64,000 nucleotides of DNA, from contig NC_089991.1 in assembly GCF_036417845.1 (NCBI RefSeq), positions 15,035,001 through 15,099,000 on the forward strand. The letters are read 5' to 3'. The stretch comes from Apteryx mantelli. Lineage: Eukaryota; Chordata; Aves; Apterygiformes; Apterygidae. Positions 1 through 12,932 of this stretch are shown here, piece by piece (position 1 is the stretch's first letter; each line of letters starts with the position of its first letter). The notes under the pieces are model-generated. The model was not told where the DNA came from. It worked only from the letters and a program-made list of their open reading frames with translations, and made no database searches. The position numbers and the translations under genes are program-made.

Positions 1-1970
1 TTGTCTGTTTTATTCTCACCTACAGCACTAGGATGCAAAAACAGAAATCCCGTTCGTCTCTGAGTGGGATAAAATTGAGACAAGGAATGAAAAGAGGTTA
101 CCAAGCATTGACTGGTTCATGTACCTAAAATATACACATTACTTAATTGTGATCAGAATTATTTTCTGATATATAGCAAGTTAAAAAAAGTAAAAATATC
201 TGATAGAAAAAAGTTTAAAATGGTAGGTCAAGGAGAAGGAAAGTCTATGCAATGGTTCAGGCAAATAATAATAAAATAAGATGTTACCTGTTTCATTAGG
301 AGGGAGTAATCAAAAAAGTTAATTAGAGCAATTAATATTATACAGCAAACTTTATTAATTGCTGTAAGTAATTCAGATGAATAGGTCCACTGGGACCTCG
401 ATGAAGGCAGAAATATTGTTTACCAGAAAAGCCATATATCTAAGCCCAGAGTGAAAGAAATTAATACGATTCATCACCAAATCTTGCTGCCATGCAAAGT
501 GCGAGTCTCTGAGGGCTACTTCTTGCTCATTTAGCAGGCTGCTGAGAAGCATAAAAGCAAACTGGTCTGGGATTCCTCATTGTAAGTCATATTGATGGAT
601 GGGCCAGGTAATCCCATTTAAGAAAAAAAATTGTAAATGCTTATTTAGATATCCCAAGGTATTTGGTACACCTTGCATTAAACACGAATTTCAGTCAGCA
701 CAAGGTACAGGACAGAGCCTGCAGATAATACTGCCGCTCCGTTGAAACAGGCACTATACAAACAAGAAGACTTCAAGCAACTACAGCATAGCAAAGCAAG
801 AGAAAGGCTGAAATGAGAATCAGAGGCACAGATAATGAGAGAAAAGATCAGCATCAGAAAAAGTGGCAGGTCTCTGACTCTTGCCCACTGTCCCCACTAT
901 GCTGTAACTCTGTGTCGGAATATATAATTTATGTCTTCGGCTTTCCTTTACTCCCTCTCTCACCGTTCCAGTTGCTCCTTTCCTTGTTCTTTCTGACTAG
1001 GGAAGATGCTAGATAACAGATTAGAGGCTCACGTTTTGGTTTTGCAAGAACCATCTTCCAAATATAACTGGGCTGAAAGGAATTGTGTAGAACCTCTCTG
1101 AAAAATTAATCTTTTTTCCCCCAACAGACCCTTGCCACTCTGAAATACAAAATAAGCCTGTTCTAAATCCCCATAACAACAAAAGTGCTATAGCCCTTGT
1201 TATAAATAGATTTAAGTAGTCCCAGCTCACTTGTTGCTTCACTCTAGCAGATAATCTCACTATCATGAAGGGTTTATCATAAAGGGCCTGGAAAATTATG
1301 CTAACCTGCCATGGCTCCAACCTTGTAATGAACAAGATACCTTGAAGTAGTGTATTTTATTCTTAATACTTAATGAAAATAAATGGAAAGCTTATACTTG
1401 GGGGAGTTCCTTTTCCTTTTTTTTTTTTTCCTCTATAACTTGTTTATCTTACAGAACAAGGATGGTTCTAAAAAACAAACAAACCCCAAAATAGTCTACA
1501 AAAATCTTTAAACACTCCTTTTCTAACTTTGGCTTTAAGATTCCAGAAGTCAGGGCTAGTCCTAAGGCATTTTCTTCAACATAAAACAGACCCAAAGTTC
1601 TTTGTACCACCACACTCCACTTAGTTTGTGAGTGACAGCTGTCAGTCTAGTTCATAATCAAGATTCTGCATAACAGTTATTTAAAGAGACTGAAGAAGAA
1701 CAAAGACACAGAAAGCTGAATTTTGGTGTGTAATCAGGATACTGTTATTCTTCCACTGAGATTTGTTTTTTTTGTTGCATATGCTTCTTTACTGATTTCT
1801 ATGACAGGCATGCAGTGTAGACATTAGCTTTCCTATACCACAGAGCTGAAGCTTATAGATAGCTGACATCATCAAGGAATGAAAAATAAAATTCATCCAA
1901 ACTTACATACTTCAGAAGGAATGTTTAAAATTGCCTAGAATATTGAGCACAGAATATGCAAAGGAAATAA

Positions 1971-1998
1971 ATACATACATATATATATATATATATAT
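1971..1998. repeat. (AT)n microsatellite with CATA lead-in
   Basis: Three CATA-type units run into an uninterrupted AT dinucleotide tract ending at 1,998. It is likely length-polymorphic. Confidence 0.9.
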
Positions 1999-2194
1999 GG
2001 AACATAATTTTAGAAACACAATAGAAATGAAGGGATCTTAATACTGAAAATGAAAGTTTGAAGATTAAGAATACTTTGCTCTGTCAAAAGTCTTAAAAAA
2101 TGTAATGTTTAACTTATTTTTTCAAACAGAGGGAGGGTAGCAGGAACTGCTACCTATTCTGCATGAATGCCTCATAATTCATGTTTGAGGTTAT

Positions 2195-2275
2195 TAATTC
2201 TCCCTCCCTTTATTATTCATAGTATAAACATAGCTCATTCTGCATTGTGCCCGGTGCTGTACAAACAGACTGAAG
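2195..2275 (-). mobile_element. Possible ancient amniote interspersed repeat fragment
   Basis: A TTATTATT-rich stretch is followed by CATTGTGCCCGGTGCTGTAC. This matches my recollection of a widespread old amniote repeat whose forward end reads roughly GTACAGCACCTAGCACAATG followed by an ATAATAA tail, here in reverse orientation. The match is short and diverged, and the family (MIR/CORE-SINE or an L2/CR1 tail) is not assigned. Confidence 0.35.
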
Positions 2276-3575
2276 GGTTGAGTGTAGTTTTATAGAGTTT
2301 TTAAGCCAAACGACAAAACTAGTGACAGTAGGTGTGATCAAAAGAAAAGTACTATAGGGTTAATGGCCAGCATAGCTGGAAACAGTCTGCATTTGCTCAC
2401 ATCACCTCCAGTCCTCTGGCTCCAGCTGTTCACCAGAACACCCGGTAGCTTTTGAATTGCTGTATTTTAGAAACTACGTACTCCTAATATGGCAGCTATG
2501 GCCTGGTTTACAAGAACCAGGTCCTTCCTCAGAGGACACAAAGGCTGTCACCGAGCGACAACCGCACTTCCGAGCCTCACGGTCTGGACAAAAACAATGG
2601 CCTAAAGATCACTTTCTTTGCCAACTTAAAAATTACCTCTGTGCTAGCCCCCATCTTCCGTGTGTTCTCACGTGGATAGAAAGGAAAACTAAATATTCTG
2701 GAAGGAACAACTAGAGACAGCTTGGGGAAGGCCTTGTCTTACTGTGTTGATTCACTGTGCTAATTGTAGCATCGATAGTCATAATTAAAACGTCACCAAG
2801 AAACTCAAAATGTTCCCACTCAGCAACGCAAATAAAACTCTGTTTATTCAACCAAAAGGGTTTTTGACACAAAATACCCCTCTCTCAGATATTTAATGAG
2901 TTCATTTTCTGGGAAGGATTAACCGATGGGATGTTTGGATGGAACTTAATTATTCTTATTGAGATAAAGTAACAAATTAGGGAAGATTGGGTGGATTAGT
3001 AAATAAGTTATTTATTTTTCCATAATTAAGACCTAACTTAGAGTGCTAAGTAAAATGGGTTGTGTTATCAAGAGACTGTAAGATACATTCTTCCCATCAT
3101 TCCCAAGTTCCAGGATATTGGCTTATGATCCAAAATATAAGGCATTTAAGAAAAAGAAGATACTGTTAGAGAATGAGTAGGTAGAAAACGCTCTCACTTT
3201 TCATTATAATTATATATGTTTGAAATAGTTTTTCTGTTCAGATTTCTGAAGCATTTGAGATGTAGAGAATCAACTATTTTCAGATTTATGAGGCAAAACA
3301 ATATTATTGTATACTCTTTTCATCATTTATATTAGGTTTAACACCCTAACTTAGAAGAAAATATATACCTTACACTTATCTCTTATAAGTATACAAGTTA
3401 GCTATATTTATATAACCCCAGAAAGACGATTAATACAGGTTGCATGATCAAAGACAAGCAGTACAGCAGTATCATTCATTGGTAGCATTATGCATATCTA
3501 TTCCATATCCCATCTCAACAAGGCTAGAAGCTATAGTCACAAGTTCTGTGACTTTCTATAGGTTTATCTGTGAGT

Positions 3576-3603
3576 TGTTTTTTTGTTTTTTGTTTTTTTT
3601 TTT
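3576..3603. repeat. T-rich low-complexity tract
   Basis: Runs of T interrupted by single G residues, ending in a run of about 11 T. There is no adjoining SINE or processed-gene sequence, so it is read as simple low complexity. Confidence 0.85.
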
Positions 3604-3849
3604 AAGTCTGAAGTTTCAAATAGCAGACCAATGAAGACTCTTTTTAGCTTGATGACCCATTTTCAGGTTGTTTTTAAATTGCATCTCTAAGGTTAGAGTA
3701 TTTAAACCATAGCACCAAAGGACTCACCAACCCATACCAATGACAGCTAGGAACCTTCAGTTTAATTTGAGTTGAATCAAGCCCAGAGCGTAAAGTCTGT
3801 TCCTTAATACCACCAGTTGTCACAGGCTTAGAGATACTGAGCAACGCTC

Positions 3850-3995
3850 CAGCCACACCTTGGCCCCCACAGGGCTCAGGGCAAAGGAGAGGCATCAGCA
3901 TCCAAAGCCAGGACCACCATCCCCTCTGCCAGGGAGCCAGGGCGAATGCACGCAGGAGGTGCGCGCACAGCCAGGCAACAACCCAAGCTCCTCTG
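3850..3995. other. Small GC-rich islet
   Basis: About 150 bases of C/G-rich sequence rich in CCAGG and CAGG words sit inside AT-rich surroundings. Short frames on both strands cross it, which GC-rich sequence with few stop codons gives by chance. No domain or repeat family is recognised. It may be an old degraded repeat or a small regulatory islet. Confidence 0.35.
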
Positions 3996-4198
3996 TTCTT
4001 AAGCTCATTCTGTGCTCCTGCGTTATCATTTACATTTGTAATCAGGCTGTTAACTGTCATTTATAAAGACAAGTACGTGAATAATTATTGGTCATGTAAA
4101 TTAGGACATCTCATAATTTGCATATGCTCTGTAAACATACATTAGGTTTCAGTCTCCCCAGTGGGGAAGGTCACACTATTCCAGTTTTCTTGAGGAAA

Positions 4199-4241
4199 CT
4201 GCAGCTGAGGAGCTGCAGCTCCCCCCCCCACACACACACAC
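4199..4241. repeat. Hairpin followed by C-run and (CA)n
   Basis: Arms CTGCAGCT (4,199-4,206) and AGCTGCAG (4,211-4,218) flank a GAGG loop, giving a perfect 8-bp stem. A C-run and then a CA dinucleotide run follow directly. It is probably a mutational hotspot; no function is implied. Confidence 0.8.
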
Positions 4242-4964
4242 TTTTATTTTTTCCAATTTTGATACTCAACAATAACCATTTTCTAAAAAACACCTACTGC
4301 CCTTTGACAGTAGAAGCTAACCTTTTTTGTTCATATAAACTCTTCCAATAATCAAACTTTGTGATATGAAAATTTCTCTTTTAAAGGCATAACTTATGAA
4401 TAACCCAATGACCCAAGTTACCATTTCAGGTAATACGCATACCAAAGGACTGTGCTAGCTGGTACGTGAAAGGAGTAAGCCTTGTCATCTTCTAGCAACT
4501 CCAGATACCTTTGCCTCTCACCTGTTAGCACTCATGAGATGGCAAGGATTTTAAATAATGAATATGGCATATAGTAAATATTACTACACTACTAATGAAT
4601 CGTAAGATTAGCTGTACAGAGTTAGACAGTTGTGTTCTGTTTTAACTTAGCCCTGTGTTCTTGTTTGGTGTTCAGCTGTAGTCTCTTACTTATGGAGAAA
4701 AGGGACACATTGTCATTTAACGTTTTCTACTGAAAAGATCCTAGGTCCTTTTTGAGCAATTAAAACTTAACTCCGGTTTTCTAACATAATTTCTGGAACC
4801 TATAGAAGTCTTGCTCTTCTACACAGACAGCCTAATAAACTCCTAAACAGTTAGCATTTTATGTATTCATTTCTGGTTCTATCTGGAACTGAAAAATATT
4901 TATGCATGTAAAAATGAAAAGAAAAAATAAACTAGACAAGTTAACACATGCATACAAGTGAAGA

Positions 4965-4986
4965 AATTGTCAATTATTTGACAATT
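4965..4986. repeat. Perfect 9-bp inverted repeat
   Basis: AATTGTCAA and TTGACAATT are separated by TTAT. The hairpin is short and AT-rich, with no flanking element. Confidence 0.8.
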
Positions 4987-5030
4987 GGTTCAATTATCTT
5001 ACCCACCATGGCATTCAGGAAGACAGCATT

Positions 5031-5054
5031 TTTATTTCATTTTATTTCATTTAT
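5031..5054. repeat. TTTATTTCAT tandem repeat
   Basis: The 10-base unit TTTATTTCAT occurs twice in tandem (5,031-5,050) and a partial TTTAT-like unit follows. It is a small slippage-type repeat. Confidence 0.8.
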
Positions 5055-7833
5055 AATTTATTATTACTTACTTTAATTCTCAGATTCATTACCTTCTGGT
5101 GTTTTCTTAATAAACTCCACATTGATGACAATTGACCAAATGACTGGCTGTGATACAATAGTGGTCAAAGAGCATTAGTCAAAAATGGCACAAAGACAGA
5201 AGAAATTTTTGGCTTTCACCTCTACTACTGGAGCCTCAACACCTAAATGGCCATAATACTCTAAATGCTTCTTTCCCTGTGATATTTCAAGAGGGTATTT
5301 AAAATGGTTAATTTTCATACCTTGTCTCTGATCCTTCTCTGGGTTAAATCAATAACCTTGTTAGTTTTGGTCCACAAAGTGGACATAATGCCCTGAAATC
5401 ATTTACTCTATTTGTTGCTTTGCTTGATCCTTTCAGGAGATGACACAAAACTGGCTGGTAGACACAAAACTGGCATGTCTTTATTAGACAAAAAGCATGC
5501 TGGGAAAGAGGGAGGCAAGCACTTGACTCCAACCATTACTACCTTCCTATCTGCAGGCAAGCATAAATCAACCTTATATATGTCATCAGTTATTTAGCTT
5601 TAAATCAATTAGTCGGCCTTATTCATATTTGGCTGTATCCAATGGCAACAATATTTTTTTCTCTAAATTTATTATTCCTTTACTGCGAGACAACAAACCT
5701 TTATCTCAAGGTGAGCTATGGCTCCCCTACCACAAAACTTCATTTCAACAACTCTTTGTTGTCTGCTTTTTCTTTGCCCTGAAGCTTCAATATTCTTTCC
5801 TCAGTTCACTGCAGCCATGCCTGATGTTTATACCCATACACCTTGTTTTGTTACTAAGGCTTCATGCTTGCCAACATCAATGACAAATAAAGAGGTGAAG
5901 TACAACCTAGTCATCACAGGGAAGTTACATTAGGGGGCTATATTGTTTTTTGGCCACCATGTTATCCTGGGAGTTTATATTCAGATCATAATCTACCACA
6001 AAACTTAAGCGACCACTTTTCAGAGGCAGCACCCAATACTTCCAGAATGAGATACAAGTTGATTACTAGATATCTAAACTAACTATAATTAAATGCTCAT
6101 TGTTCTTTTGTAATTATTGATTAAAGAATAGAGATAATCCTGTATTGGCAAATTTTCCTGTGCTTCCTTTACTACCCCCTTTTTTGCATCATTTGCAAAC
6201 TCTGTTAGATAATTATTTTTATATTCTCTCCTTGATCACAGAGAGAAACACTGAAAACTACAGGTCAATAAGAAATTCCTTTGGAAATCATTAGAAACTC
6301 ATCCACTCTATGATCTGTATTTTATTTCCTACTTTTGCTTTGGAGTTACCAGTTTAAGTTTTTTAATTGATTTTAAGTGTACCATGTTGTTTTTGTATTA
6401 TAATAGCTTCCAATTAAAAATATGGTACGCTACTGAGCTAAATACCTTGTGGGTGGTGCCATGAAAAACATGAGAGTTCTGTATGAAACTACTTAGACTT
6501 TCTGAAGCTCTTTGGAAAACTATTAAATTCTTCATTAATTAGAAAGTCTTAATTTTTTGAAAGTCAAAAGCCTTCTGGAGTATGTTCTGTGCTTTTGACA
6601 GGTATATTTCTTTCTGGACATTGTGGAATATTTTACTCCATGAGATAACTGTTTCTTCCAGTGGAAAAACAAAACAAAATCTGACTGATACAAATAAGAA
6701 ACTCCCCCAAACAGTTGCAACACGCTACCTCATTTCAGAGTGAATCTTTGTTTACAAGACCTAGACCACATCTTTCCCACCATAAACTAGGCTGTATATT
6801 CTTAGGGATACCATTAAACGAAACATCCTTTCAGAAAAAGCAAAATTGCACGTTACCAGCTGCGTAATGATGTCCTGTTTCCATTATAGAATTGCTTAGC
6901 AGGTAGCTATAAGATGTCTTGCCCTCCCGAGAAGACAGACTCTGAAAGGTCAGGCTGTGAAGCGAAGCAGCATGGGTAAGTCCCAGTGCAGTTATTTAAA
7001 TTGCACATGGCCTATGGAAGAGTGCAAACCTCCCTGATTGCTTACACTGCCTCCTTATTCTAGGTACAAAATGCCATCTCAGGCACAGAAATGCAAAATA
7101 AGCAAATATCAAAGACACATAGACAGTAATGACAAGAGATTGACCCTGGTTCTTTTATTAACACAAAATACTCCAACTGAACATTGGGTAGAGTTACACA
7201 ATCAAACAGATGCATCATTATACAGTCAGTGACCTAAAACATTAATCTCCTATCTTTGACATTTTCAGTGTATACATGACATTTATTCATTTAGTACAGA
7301 AATCTTAATTTAACAATTATTTTCCTAAGCTGATTATATGTTCAAAACTTAGAGATTCATGACCAGGACTACCAAAATACTCACTAAAGTTGTATTTTCT
7401 GTCTATTTATATAATGGCATACTTTTTGTCTTACTGGAACTAGGCGATGCAGACTCTAGGCCAAGATTAAATACATTAATACTATGATATGAAAAGAGAT
7501 TGTTTATCTGACAAATTGCAAACATACCAACTTATTTTCAATTTCCTTGGATGTTTGATTGCAAACAACAAATCACTCAGCAGCCCATTTGACTTCTGTG
7601 CATTTTTTTCAAGATTGTAAAATATAAATAAATCAATATCCAACAAATTCAACAAGAGCAATTTATATTCTCTTCATACACAAACTTACTTCTTTTCAAA
7701 TGTTCTCCTTCCTGTCTACTCTTCCTTTCAACTTGGGTACCATTACTTTGAAAAGAAAAAGTGTCTTCTTGTAAATCAGAGTAGCAATATGCAAAAGTTT
7801 CTGGTCACTAACCTTCAATTCAGCCTATAGGTG

Positions 7834-7909
7834 CGCACCCCCCCCCCCATATACATATATATGTGTATAGATATAAAGATATACACATATATATGTGTGT
7901 GTATATATA
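7834..7909. repeat. C-run plus AT/GT microsatellite with long inverted repeat
   Basis: A run of about 11 C leads into alternating AT, CATA and GTGT units. Within it, 7,853-7,869 and 7,880-7,896 are perfect 17-base reverse complements around a 10-base loop. Alternating purine-pyrimidine sequence with this symmetry can form a cruciform or Z-DNA; that is an inference from sequence type only. Confidence 0.85.
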
Positions 7910-8799
7910 AACAAAACCCCCAAAAATAGTGAATTACCTGCACAGAAAAGGACCTATACTATAGCAGTCAACTTCTTTAATCATAGCAGACTTGCTTATC
8001 ACTCCACCACCAGCTTTGAATCACAGTAATTCAATTTGAACGATTTAAACAGGACTGGGGAAAACAAAAAAACCCTGCTCACTCTGTGATAGGTTGTGAG
8101 GAAAGGTTTCCAATACATTGCATGGCTAGAAATAGAGGAAAGTGGAGAGTTAGCAATGCATTAAAGTGACTTTATTTTTGTAGACATCGAGCCTGATAGA
8201 GACTTCAATTTCACTTCAGACAATCATTGTTCACACCACTGCAAACTGAATGCAAAGCTATTGCAAAAGACTTCCAAATCAAAATTGATAGCGCTTTATG
8301 TTCACTTGCACCTGATAAAAAGACCACAGAAAATATGGGCAGGAATGAATCAGAGCACTCCACTGAACTTCAGAAGAGTATAATTCATTTTATATGTAAT
8401 TTTTCCTGTAAAGACCAGTGGGTTTTGGCTCCTGTCCCTCAATACAAGATATAGATATAAGGTAGCTGCTCAAGTATTTCAGTCAATGAGGCTAAACGGG
8501 TATTTACATAAATAGGTAAGCAACTTTCTGAACCAAAACAATATTGACAAGATTATCCTGAACCTGTGAAAACCATACATGAAACATGACTTGGAATAAA
8601 ACTGTTATTGACCCAATAGAAAATATGTACAATTGCACTGCAGCTTAAAAAAAAAACCTCAAACCGTTTTCTTTTTCCCCCACTCCAGTCGTGATTTTAT
8701 CTAATTTGAGACAGGAAGATCTGTAAAGGAAACTGCTTTAATTCCTCCCAGGATTGTCATAATTCAAAGGGACAAAGAACAGATCACCACCTGTCCTGC

Positions 8800-9062
8800 C
8801 TAATGACTGAAGCGAAAACCATTAAAAGGGCTCCAGGTTGGATATGGGCTGTCATGGGACCCATAACACGGCAGGAGGAAACCTGTCAGCCGGCTCCAGA
8901 GCAAGCACGCCACAGGTGCAAGCCGCTGCCAACAAACCTGTGGCAACAGCAGGACGCGGCCCGGGGACGGAGGGCCACGAGCACCCGTGCCCCTGCCTGC
9001 AGGCCAGTCCCAGCGACCTCCTGATGCTTTTTCCCCTGCAATCCCCTACACATCCGCACGTT
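8800..9062. other. GC-rich, CpG-containing islet
   Basis: About 260 bases are clearly richer in G, C and CpG than their surroundings, with local words such as CGCGGCCCGGGGACGG. Three short frames on both strands cross it, none with a recognisable domain. No repeat family is recognised. It could be a degraded mobile-element fragment, a CpG islet of an unannotated lncRNA, or a distal element. Confidence 0.4.
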
Positions 9063-9261
9063 TAACTTGAATTTTCTGTGCTTATTAGAAACAAAATTGG
9101 GGTACTTGAGATGGCTGAAACAGAACAAAACATGGAATGAAAGAATTATCCTCTGGAGAGAAGATGAACTGCTCTAGCAAGAAGCATTTCAGGGAAAGGC
9201 TGGAGGGGAAGAGCTCACAGAAAGTCAAGGAGGGACACATAAGAATCTCTCTGCAAGTAAC

Positions 9262-9285
9262 TTTTTTTTTGTTTGTTTGTTTTTT
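9262..9285. repeat. T-rich low-complexity tract
   Basis: A run of 9 T is followed by GTTT repeats and a second short T-run. It is simple low-complexity sequence. Confidence 0.85.
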
Positions 9286-12200
9286 AAGTTGTGGTGAATT
9301 TGAGCTTCTTTTTATCTGTACAAACTTGAATGCAAGTGTTTTTTGCTGATCACAGTTCAGATTCAATGAGGAATGTGCTTAGCAAAAATAAAATAACCTA
9401 AAATTAGACAGCCCTAACTCAGATTCATTAGTGGTAACAGTAGTGTAATCCTACACATCATTCATGGTTTCATTAAAACACAAGGAGAGCTTAAACCAGG
9501 ATAATAAAAGTGTAGTATTTTGAGTGCAATGATAAAATCTTTTGATTTATACAGCTTTCCTCAGATAAAACTGAAAAGAAAATTTTGTAAATCTAGGGAG
9601 CATTGAAAAACCACTGATTTGCATTCCCAAAACTTTTGTAGCATGTCTAGTTATTAATTTGTTCTGAATTTTCCTCTTTCCAAAGCTTGTTGTATATTTT
9701 TAAAGATTATTCCTTTTTTTAAAGAACTTTTAAAGAACTACAAATCTTTTCAGAACACATTGCATCACAGTAGCAGTCACAAGACCTACTTATAAAAATC
9801 TGTCCTTTTCTCCACAGGAGAAGTGGATATAAGTGAGGGAAAGGAGAGGCTTCATTGCCATTGATAAATTATCTGTCATCATCTGTTGTGGCTAAGCCTT
9901 AACAGTCCCACCATGCCCCTCTCAATTTTGAAGTTGTCACTTAGGGCAACCAGACAGAGCATTGATCTCTTCATCAAGCATCTCCGTCTCAACTCCGATA
10001 ACTGCTTTGGTTTCCTTCTGGGAGGGAGGCTGCCACTGAACCGCAGTGAAGGATGGGAGGAGCCACGAGAGGCAGCTTCCGAATTCCTGAGTGAGCCATC
10101 CGAATGCCTGGGCAGGCTCATCGGAGGGTCTGAACACCACGCTTCGGCACCCTTGGACTTGTAGTTCATTCTAAACCCAGGCACTCTTAAAGAATCCATC
10201 GCAACGGTGACTCAATGCCATAAAAAAGCTAAGGTTCAAGAATCAAAAGAAAGTATTATGGAGGCAGAACTTCTCATGGCTCGCCACTGAGTTAAAATCA
10301 GGGCTGATCAAAAAAAACTTTCACCAAAACAAGATTTAGCTGAAAAAAAAACCAAAGTAGATAGCTGCACAGTATTTGGTTGTTGCTGCTGTTTTTGGAA
10401 TAGTTCTAGCTAGTATATACAAGAATTTTCATCCTTGCCCCTTCAGTGAGACTTCTCCAGCCGAGTTGCAGGAACAGGACCCATGAGTAAAAGTGAGAAA
10501 CTCGACCTGATGGAAGAGGACACAAAGCACCAGTTAGATAGGCCTCCTCTTGGGAGCCACTGGATCTTTGTGAAAAAATAAGGGTTTGGAAGCATCATCA
10601 AGAAACATTCTCAGGTTTCTTTTCAGTTTCCATTTTCCTATAACAGACAGCCCTCCCCTTTTCTAGAGGATGCTGTTAGATATTCTTTCTGGTCTTTTTC
10701 CTATCTGTTTTTCTGTTTTCTTCTCACCAGCTTAATTCCTCTGGCGAAGGAACTGCTTACTCTTTCCAGTCATATTTAGCTGCATGTCATGAAACAAGGC
10801 CATCACTGATAAATGTACCAAAATTAATGCAGTACTTCTGTTGGCACTGCAGACCTCTGAAGGCATGTGTGCCCAGGAGCCAACACTTGTACACGTTAAA
10901 CTAAGTGGCTCAAAAGGTTCATAGCGCGGCAGGCTCAGAACAGGAAGACTTAACAAGTTCCGAGGGTGAGTGGGAGGAGGTCACAGTGACCGCAAGGAAC
11001 AAGCCTTGACCAACATGTGAAATTTGTAAGAGTGTTAAATAGCTACACAGGAATCAAGCTGAAAGAAAACAGAACTATTATACATGTATGAGCTTGGTCA
11101 TATTTTTACAAGGACAGCACTGTATATACGTAGGCCTAAATATATCTGTGTCTTATTGCCTGGATCCCAAAGAAATATTCTATCTTATTTCAGTACTTCT
11201 GTCTTTGGGAGGAGGGGAAATCAGAAATCAGCAAAATTAATTCAGTGTATTTGGAAAAAGGCTGAGATGCATTCAAGGATATCTATGTGATCTTTCCCTG
11301 TCCAATAAACGTCCCCAAATCTGCAATTGATGCTCATAGTTCAACCAGCTTAATGTGTAATTGTTCTGTTTATAATCTGAAGTAGAATACATTAGGCAAA
11401 ACTAAGCAATCAGTGACCCTTTCCAGACTGCTGCTATTCCCTGCTGATACTGGGGCTGCTCCCTGCAATCCCGACACAGGCAAAACTCCATTGACTTCAC
11501 AACCTTTTCCAACATTACCTCTTGAATTAATATAGCTGAACTCTGCTTTTTTTCCAATAAGGGGGACTTTGGAACCATGATTTACTGTCAGCTCTATTCA
11601 AGACGGAGTGACCTCATTGTGTCTCATTTCCAGCTTGCTCAGGCATACCAGCCTGCAAAATTCATGTCCGGCTTCACCATTACAAGCCCCACATTCATCT
11701 CTGACAACAAGAAGGGGAGCAAAGAAGAGGGTTAGCACATGGCGGGGACAGTTGAACTGGAAAGCACAGGAAAACTCAGTCTGTAAGAAATTTATGTATT
11801 GCAAAGAACAATACAGTACACATTACAAATGGGTAGTTTTGTGCCAGTCTAACTTCTTAAGAGATCTTATCTAATGTTTTGGACATAATGCTTTCAATTT
11901 GCCAACTATTTCCTTTACAAATAAATAATTTCTGAATCAAAAACAACCTTTTCAAATCCCTCCTACTGAAGCCAAAGGCAAAAATTCCCTGGTTTTAAGA
12001 AAACCATATCAGAAAAGTATTACTAACAGTTTGATTTGAATTTCTTCCTGCTTCATTGATCCTGGTGAGAAAATTTACCAGCAATCTCTGAAAGAGCAAG
12101 ACAAAACTCCCACTGATTTTCCGATTTTGGCTGTTGACAGATTTTTTTCCTATCTACCATTGTGAAAGGCTGATTTGGGGCGTTGAAAAAAGGGAGGAAC

Positions 12201-12860
12201 AAAAATTATTTTACAAAGGCATTTGACAATGCTGAAAACATCACTTGAGTAAATAAGCTTGTTAAACTTGAGCTCCCTCTCAGGAAGAAGAGAGAAAAAC
12301 CTTTAAGATGTGTCTGTGGGTATTACTACTCATGCCTTCCTCCAATCAGATGGGGCCTTTCCTAAAACAGATTTTTCTTTTTAGGATTGAGTTTATTTTG
12401 TGGCATTACAGATGCATGGCTCATTGTTCATTAATCCTAGCTCACTCTGCCAAATAGTAAGTTTTTTCTTAATTTATATACTGGGAAGATATCAAGAAAG
12501 AAATTAAAACACCCCAGAAATCAGCATCTGCTGTGTGTATGCTTTTCAAATAGGAAAACTATTTTAGGTGCCCCCACCTGAAAAACATCTGTTATCTGCT
12601 TATAAGCACTCAGTGATTGTTTCTGTTTCTCGGATACATATAATATAACTCCAGTACAGCTTCATCAGCTCAATAGTCATCTATTGAACACCTGGGTGTT
12701 CACAGGGTCTCTGTGTCTTTTATTCTGTTTGAAAAGAAGAATCATCTCCAAGTTATTTGGGTAGCTTGAGGCTGTAACAGTGGGCTTCTGTCACAAAATA
12801 GTCTTCCCAGTCCAACTCAAAAATAATCAGATCTCTGTCTATAAGATGCTTCTTCACCTT

Positions 12861-12932
12861 TATGCAAATCAGTGCAAGTACACTGATGTCAAAGCAGTGC
12901 CAATGCTGATTTAATGTAGCTGAGAACCTGGC
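12861..12932. repeat. Ancient palindromic interspersed repeat copy
   Basis: The sequence has outer arms AAATCAG (12,866) and CTGATTT (12,906) and inner arms CACTG and CAGTG around a GATGTCAA-like core, then AGCTGAGAACCTGGC. This matches my memory of a common old amniote repeat with a pattern like CTCCACTGACTTCAATGGAG, flanked by TGTAAATCAG-type arms and followed by AGCTGAGGATCTGGC. It is diverged, and I cannot name the Repbase family. Confidence 0.5.

Larger units (their letters stand above)
1..8799. other. AT-rich non-coding stretch
   Basis: No gene is supported here. Open frames are short, often overlap in opposite directions, and lack recognisable domains or convincing splice-flanked exons. 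The stretch holds microsatellites, small hairpins, one weak old-repeat trace and a GC-rich islet at 3,850-3,995, each listed separately. Otherwise I see only unique-looking AT-rich sequence. Distal enhancers could be present but cannot be recognised from one sequence. Confidence 0.6.

Noticed and set aside
9879..10199. Opposed frames of 92-106 codons in a GC-richer block
   Set aside because: Two minus-strand frames and one plus-strand frame overlap here, none with a domain, signal peptide or splice context. Frames on both strands of a GC-richer block are expected by chance.
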